Part shown: piece after piece, positions 42,039-43,949 of the stretch
How positions within the stretch are numbered: the first letter of the stretch is position 1
How the letters are laid out: each line of letters starts with the position of its first letter
Source: Bacteroidales bacterium UBA5072
GTDB lineage: Bacteria > Bacteroidota > Bacteroidia > Bacteroidales > UBA10428
NCBI GenBank assembly: GCA_002415855.1
Contig: DIAS01000104.1
Location: forward strand, 10,893 to 54,841
Length of the DNA: 43,949 bases
Direction: 5' to 3'
Notes under the pieces: generated by a model
What the model was told of the DNA's origin: nothing
Databases searched by the model: none
Seen by the model: the letters and a program-made list of their open reading frames with translations, nothing else
Program-made: the position numbers and the translations under genes

Positions 42039-42416
42039 TTATTTGGTAGCCTTCTTTTTGTTTGCAACTGTTTTTCTGCGTCCTTTGCGGGTACGGGCAT
42101 TGTTTTTGGTACTCTGACCCCTGACCGGCAAACCCAGACGATGTCGTACACCTCTGTAGCAACCAATATCCATGAGGCGTTTGATATTCAGCTGAACCTG
42201 CGAACGAAGTTCACCTTCAACCTTGAAGTTCTCATTAATCACCTTTCTGATCAGGTTAACCTGCTCATCCGTCCAGTCCTTGACCTTGACATTTCTGTCA
42301 ACGCCGGCCTTCTCAAGAATTTTCTGGGCTGTACTGCGTCCCAACCCGAAAATGTATGTCAGGCCTATTTCACCCCGTTTGTTTTTTGGTAAATCGACAC
42401 CAACGATTCTAGCCAT
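42039..42416 (-). CDS. rpsM: 30S ribosomal protein S13
   Basis: A 125-residue head protein touching the P-site tRNA and the large subunit. Signature: MARIVGVDLPKNKRGEIGLTYIFGLGRSTA, DIGCYRGVRHRLGLPVRGQ and the basic tail TKNNARTRKGRRKTVANKKK. It is 32 bases after rpmJ. Confidence 0.97.
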   Translation of the reverse strand: MARIVGVDLPKNKRGEIGLTYIFGLGRSTAQKILEKAGVDRNVKVKDWTDEQVNLIRKVINENFKVEGELRSQVQLNIKRLMDIGCYRGVRHRLGLPVRGQSTKNNARTRKGRRKTVANKKKATK

Positions 42417-42448
42417 ATACTTCTTATATTAATAATTTTAAATGTTTA

Positions 42449-42565
42449 TCAGCCCTGACGCTGTTTATACTTGGGATTCTTTTTGTTAATCACGTATAAA
42501 CGACCTTTCCTGCGAACAATCTTACAGTCGGCAGTGCGTTTCTTAATGGATGTCTTTACTTTCAT
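42449..42565 (-). CDS. rpmJ: 50S ribosomal protein L36, form without zinc ligands
   Basis: A 38-residue protein read directly from the sequence: it begins MKVKTSIKKRTADCKIVRRK and ends NPKYKQRQG. Length and the KIVRRKG and KYKQRQG parts identify L36. The usual zinc site is Cys11, Cys14, Cys27 and His33; here these positions are Thr, Cys, Asn and Tyr, so only one ligand remains. It stands between infA and rpsM, its normal place. Confidence 0.95.
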   Translation of the reverse strand: MKVKTSIKKRTADCKIVRRKGRLYVINKKNPKYKQRQG

Positions 42566-42580
42566 TTTAAATCAGTTCGA

Positions 42581-42799
42581 TTATTTGTACCTGAATGTTA
42601 TTCTACCTTTGGTCAGATCATACGGTGACATTTCAACCCTCACTTTGTCGCCGGGCAGGATTTTGATGTAATGCATCCTCATTTTCCCGGAGATGTGGGC
42701 CGTAATTATGTGTCCATTCTGCAATTCCACGCGGAACATTGCGTTGGACAGAGCTTCCTTAATTACGCCATCTTGTTCAATGGATGGTTGTTTTGACAT
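42581..42799 (-). CDS. infA: Translation initiation factor IF-1
   Basis: A 72-residue OB-fold factor that binds the ribosomal A site during initiation. Sequence MSKQPSIEQDGVIKEALSNA then FRVELQNGHIITAHISGKMR and ILPGDKVRVEMSPYDLTKGR is typical. I chose the ATG at 42799; an ATG at 42814 would add five residues and overlap the map gene. It starts 11 bases after the map stop. Confidence 0.96.
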   Translation of the reverse strand: MSKQPSIEQDGVIKEALSNAMFRVELQNGHIITAHISGKMRMHYIKILPGDKVRVEMSPYDLTKGRITFRYK

Positions 42800-42810
42800 A
42801 TATGACCTTA

Positions 42811-43596
42811 TCAATTAGTTTTAAAACTGTATACCTTCTCGATGTAATCAAAAGTCGAAAGAAAATCAGCCCCGTTTTTGCCGATGGCCACACAATGTTC
42901 AAAATGTGCCGAAGGCATTTTATCAGTGGTGTAAATTGTCCAGCCATCAGGATCCTGCGCAATTTCTTTTCTGCCCATGTTGATCATGGGTTCAATGCAA
43001 AGGACCATTCCCTGCTGCAACCTCACACCATGACCGCGTTTCCCATAATTCGGAACTTCAGGGGCCTCGTGTAATCCTTTGCCGATGCCATGGCCCACCA
43101 TTTCACGCACCACAGAGAACTTCTCACGTTCACAATGATCCTGAATGGCGCTGGCGATGTCCCCGATCCGCATACCTTCCCTGGCGTTTTCAATGCCCTT
43201 GTAGAGTGATTCCCTGGTGGTCTTCAGCAACAGCCTGACCCTGTCGGAGACCTCACCTACAGCAAACGTATAGGCCGAGTCGCCAAAATAACCCTGGAAC
43301 AGCACACCGCAATCCACTGAAACAATGTCCCCGCTTTTGAGATGGTAATTGGAAGGAATTCCGTGAACAACCTGTTGATTAACCGAAGTACACAGGGTCT
43401 TGGGGTAGCCTTTATACCCCAGAAATCCCGGTATTGCAGCATGATCACGGATGAATTCCTCAGCAATCCTGTCAAGTTCCAGTGTTGTCACACCGGGTGC
43501 TATGTACTTCGCAACCTCTGCTAGCGTTCGAGAAACCAACTGATTGCTGGCTCTCAGCAACTCAATTTCTTCCGCTGTCTTAATATGAATCATCAA
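42811..43596 (-). CDS. map: Methionine aminopeptidase, type I
   Basis: A 261-residue enzyme that removes the initiator methionine. The metal ligands line up with those of E. coli: Asp95 (VSVDCG), Asp106 (GYFGDSA), His169 (MVGHGIGKGLHEAPEVPNYG), Glu202 (LCIEPMINMG) and Glu233 (HFEHCVA), with His78 of the active site in VVHGIP. No N-terminal zinc-finger extension is present. A second ATG directly follows the first, so the true start may be 43593. It lies 18 bases after secY and before infA, the usual operon order. Confidence 0.96.
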   Translation of the reverse strand: MMIHIKTAEEIELLRASNQLVSRTLAEVAKYIAPGVTTLELDRIAEEFIRDHAAIPGFLGYKGYPKTLCTSVNQQVVHGIPSNYHLKSGDIVSVDCGVLFQGYFGDSAYTFAVGEVSDRVRLLLKTTRESLYKGIENAREGMRIGDIASAIQDHCEREKFSVVREMVGHGIGKGLHEAPEVPNYGKRGHGVRLQQGMVLCIEPMINMGRKEIAQDPDGWTIYTTDKMPSAHFEHCVAIGKNGADFLSTFDYIEKVYSFKTN

Positions 43597-43614
43597 AGAA
43601 CGTTAAAGCCCTGT

Positions 43615-43949
43615 TTATATAGATGAGGCATAACCGCCTGCTCTACCCTTAACCCGGCCTGATTTCATCAGCCCGTCATAGTGCCGCATCAGCAAATGGC
43701 TCTCTATCTGCTGCAGCGTATCCAGAACAACCCCTACCAGAATCAGCAGGGATGTGCCTCCGAAAAATTGGGCAAAACTTTGCTGAATACCCAGCATCCC
43801 GGCAAATGCCGGCAAGATGGCAATAAGTGCCAGGAATATCGATCCGGGCAAAGTGATTCTGGACATCACACTGTCTATAAATTCGCTGGTCCTTTTACCG
43901 GGTTTGACCCCTGGTATGAAACCACCGTTTTTCTTCATATCCTCAGCCA
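43615..43949 (-). CDS. secY: Preprotein translocase subunit SecY, C-terminal part
   Basis: Only the last 111 or so codons are in the window; the frame is open to the right edge, reading AED directly before MKKNGGFIPGVKPGKRTSEF, so the ATG at 43938 is internal. That segment is the conserved cytoplasmic loop before helix 9. Two further hydrophobic stretches (LPGSIFLALIAILPAFAGML and GTSLLILVGVVLDTLQQI) and the C-terminal tail IESHLLMRHYDGLMK follow. SecY forms the channel for protein export through the inner membrane. It heads map-infA-rpmJ in the ribosomal operon. Confidence 0.96.
   Translation of the reverse strand, partial: AEDMKKNGGFIPGVKPGKRTSEFIDSVMSRITLPGSIFLALIAILPAFAGMLGIQQSFAQFFGGTSLLILVGVVLDTLQQIESHLLMRHYDGLMKSGRVKGRAGGYASSI

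Noticed and set aside
43615..43938. Complete 107-residue membrane protein starting at 43938
   Set aside because: The frame stays open to the window edge with the conserved AED before MKKNGG, so this is the end of SecY.
1..43949. tRNA or rRNA genes
   Set aside because: I looked through the spacers of 50 bases or more and saw no cloverleaf with TTC-type T-loop and CCA end, nor rRNA-like sequence; a tRNA scan would settle this.

Overview
The window is a piece of a Bacteroidota chromosome, most likely a Bacteroidales-type anaerobe or marine relative. The signs are the proteins with TPR, PD40 propeller and OmpA domains, a fused E1 alpha/beta 2-oxoacid dehydrogenase, a hybrid two-component/propeller signalling style, weak Shine-Dalgarno sites, several TAnnTTTG promoter motifs, and the order secY-map-infA-rpmJ-rpsM-rpsK-rpsD-rpoA-rplQ followed by eno. 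Genus cannot be fixed from the sequence alone. No tRNA, rRNA, CRISPR array, insertion sequence or phage gene was seen. The two ends cut through genes: thrA on the left and secY on the right.

Left part (1-10.9 kb). A plus-strand threonine operon holds the 3' part of bifunctional thrA, a HAD phosphatase, thrC and a ThrH-type phosphoserine/homoserine phosphotransferase. No GHMP-type homoserine kinase is present, so ThrH may supply O-phosphohomoserine here. It faces a fused E1 of a branched-chain 2-oxoacid dehydrogenase. Then come a small membrane protein, YqgE/AlgH, and a minus-strand operon of holA, a rhomboid protease and a class IV aminotransferase-like protein whose PLP lysine position appears to be histidine. 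A lone HsdR_N-type nuclease-fold protein diverges from holA.

Middle part (10.8-31.1 kb) is envelope-centred and entirely on the minus strand. A triple-SPOR protein, a Wza-like lipoprotein and a Wzc-like tyrosine autokinase with a (Gly-Tyr)7 tail form one unit. Four tandem TPR/PD40 proteins follow (1096, 664, 631 and 430 aa), two of them ending in OmpA peptidoglycan-binding domains. The 1096-aa member carries six ~67-residue helical repeats and a C-terminal membrane anchor. Further along are the dehydrogenase E2, a glycosyltransferase with a degenerate sugar-phosphate transferase end, a TPR protein and two secreted proteins of unknown function.

Right part (31.3-43.9 kb). A hybrid histidine kinase with a degenerate ATPase domain converges on a propeller/SpoIIE phosphatase. 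Then come a eukaryote-like citrate synthase, a repeat-rich spacer with likely terminators, enolase, and the alpha/ribosomal protein operon.

The best candidates for something undescribed are the helical repeats of the 1096-aa protein and the four-gene PD40 locus that could physically link inner membrane, peptidoglycan and outer membrane. The lysine-less aminotransferase homologue and the ATPase-degenerate hybrid kinase also merit a check.
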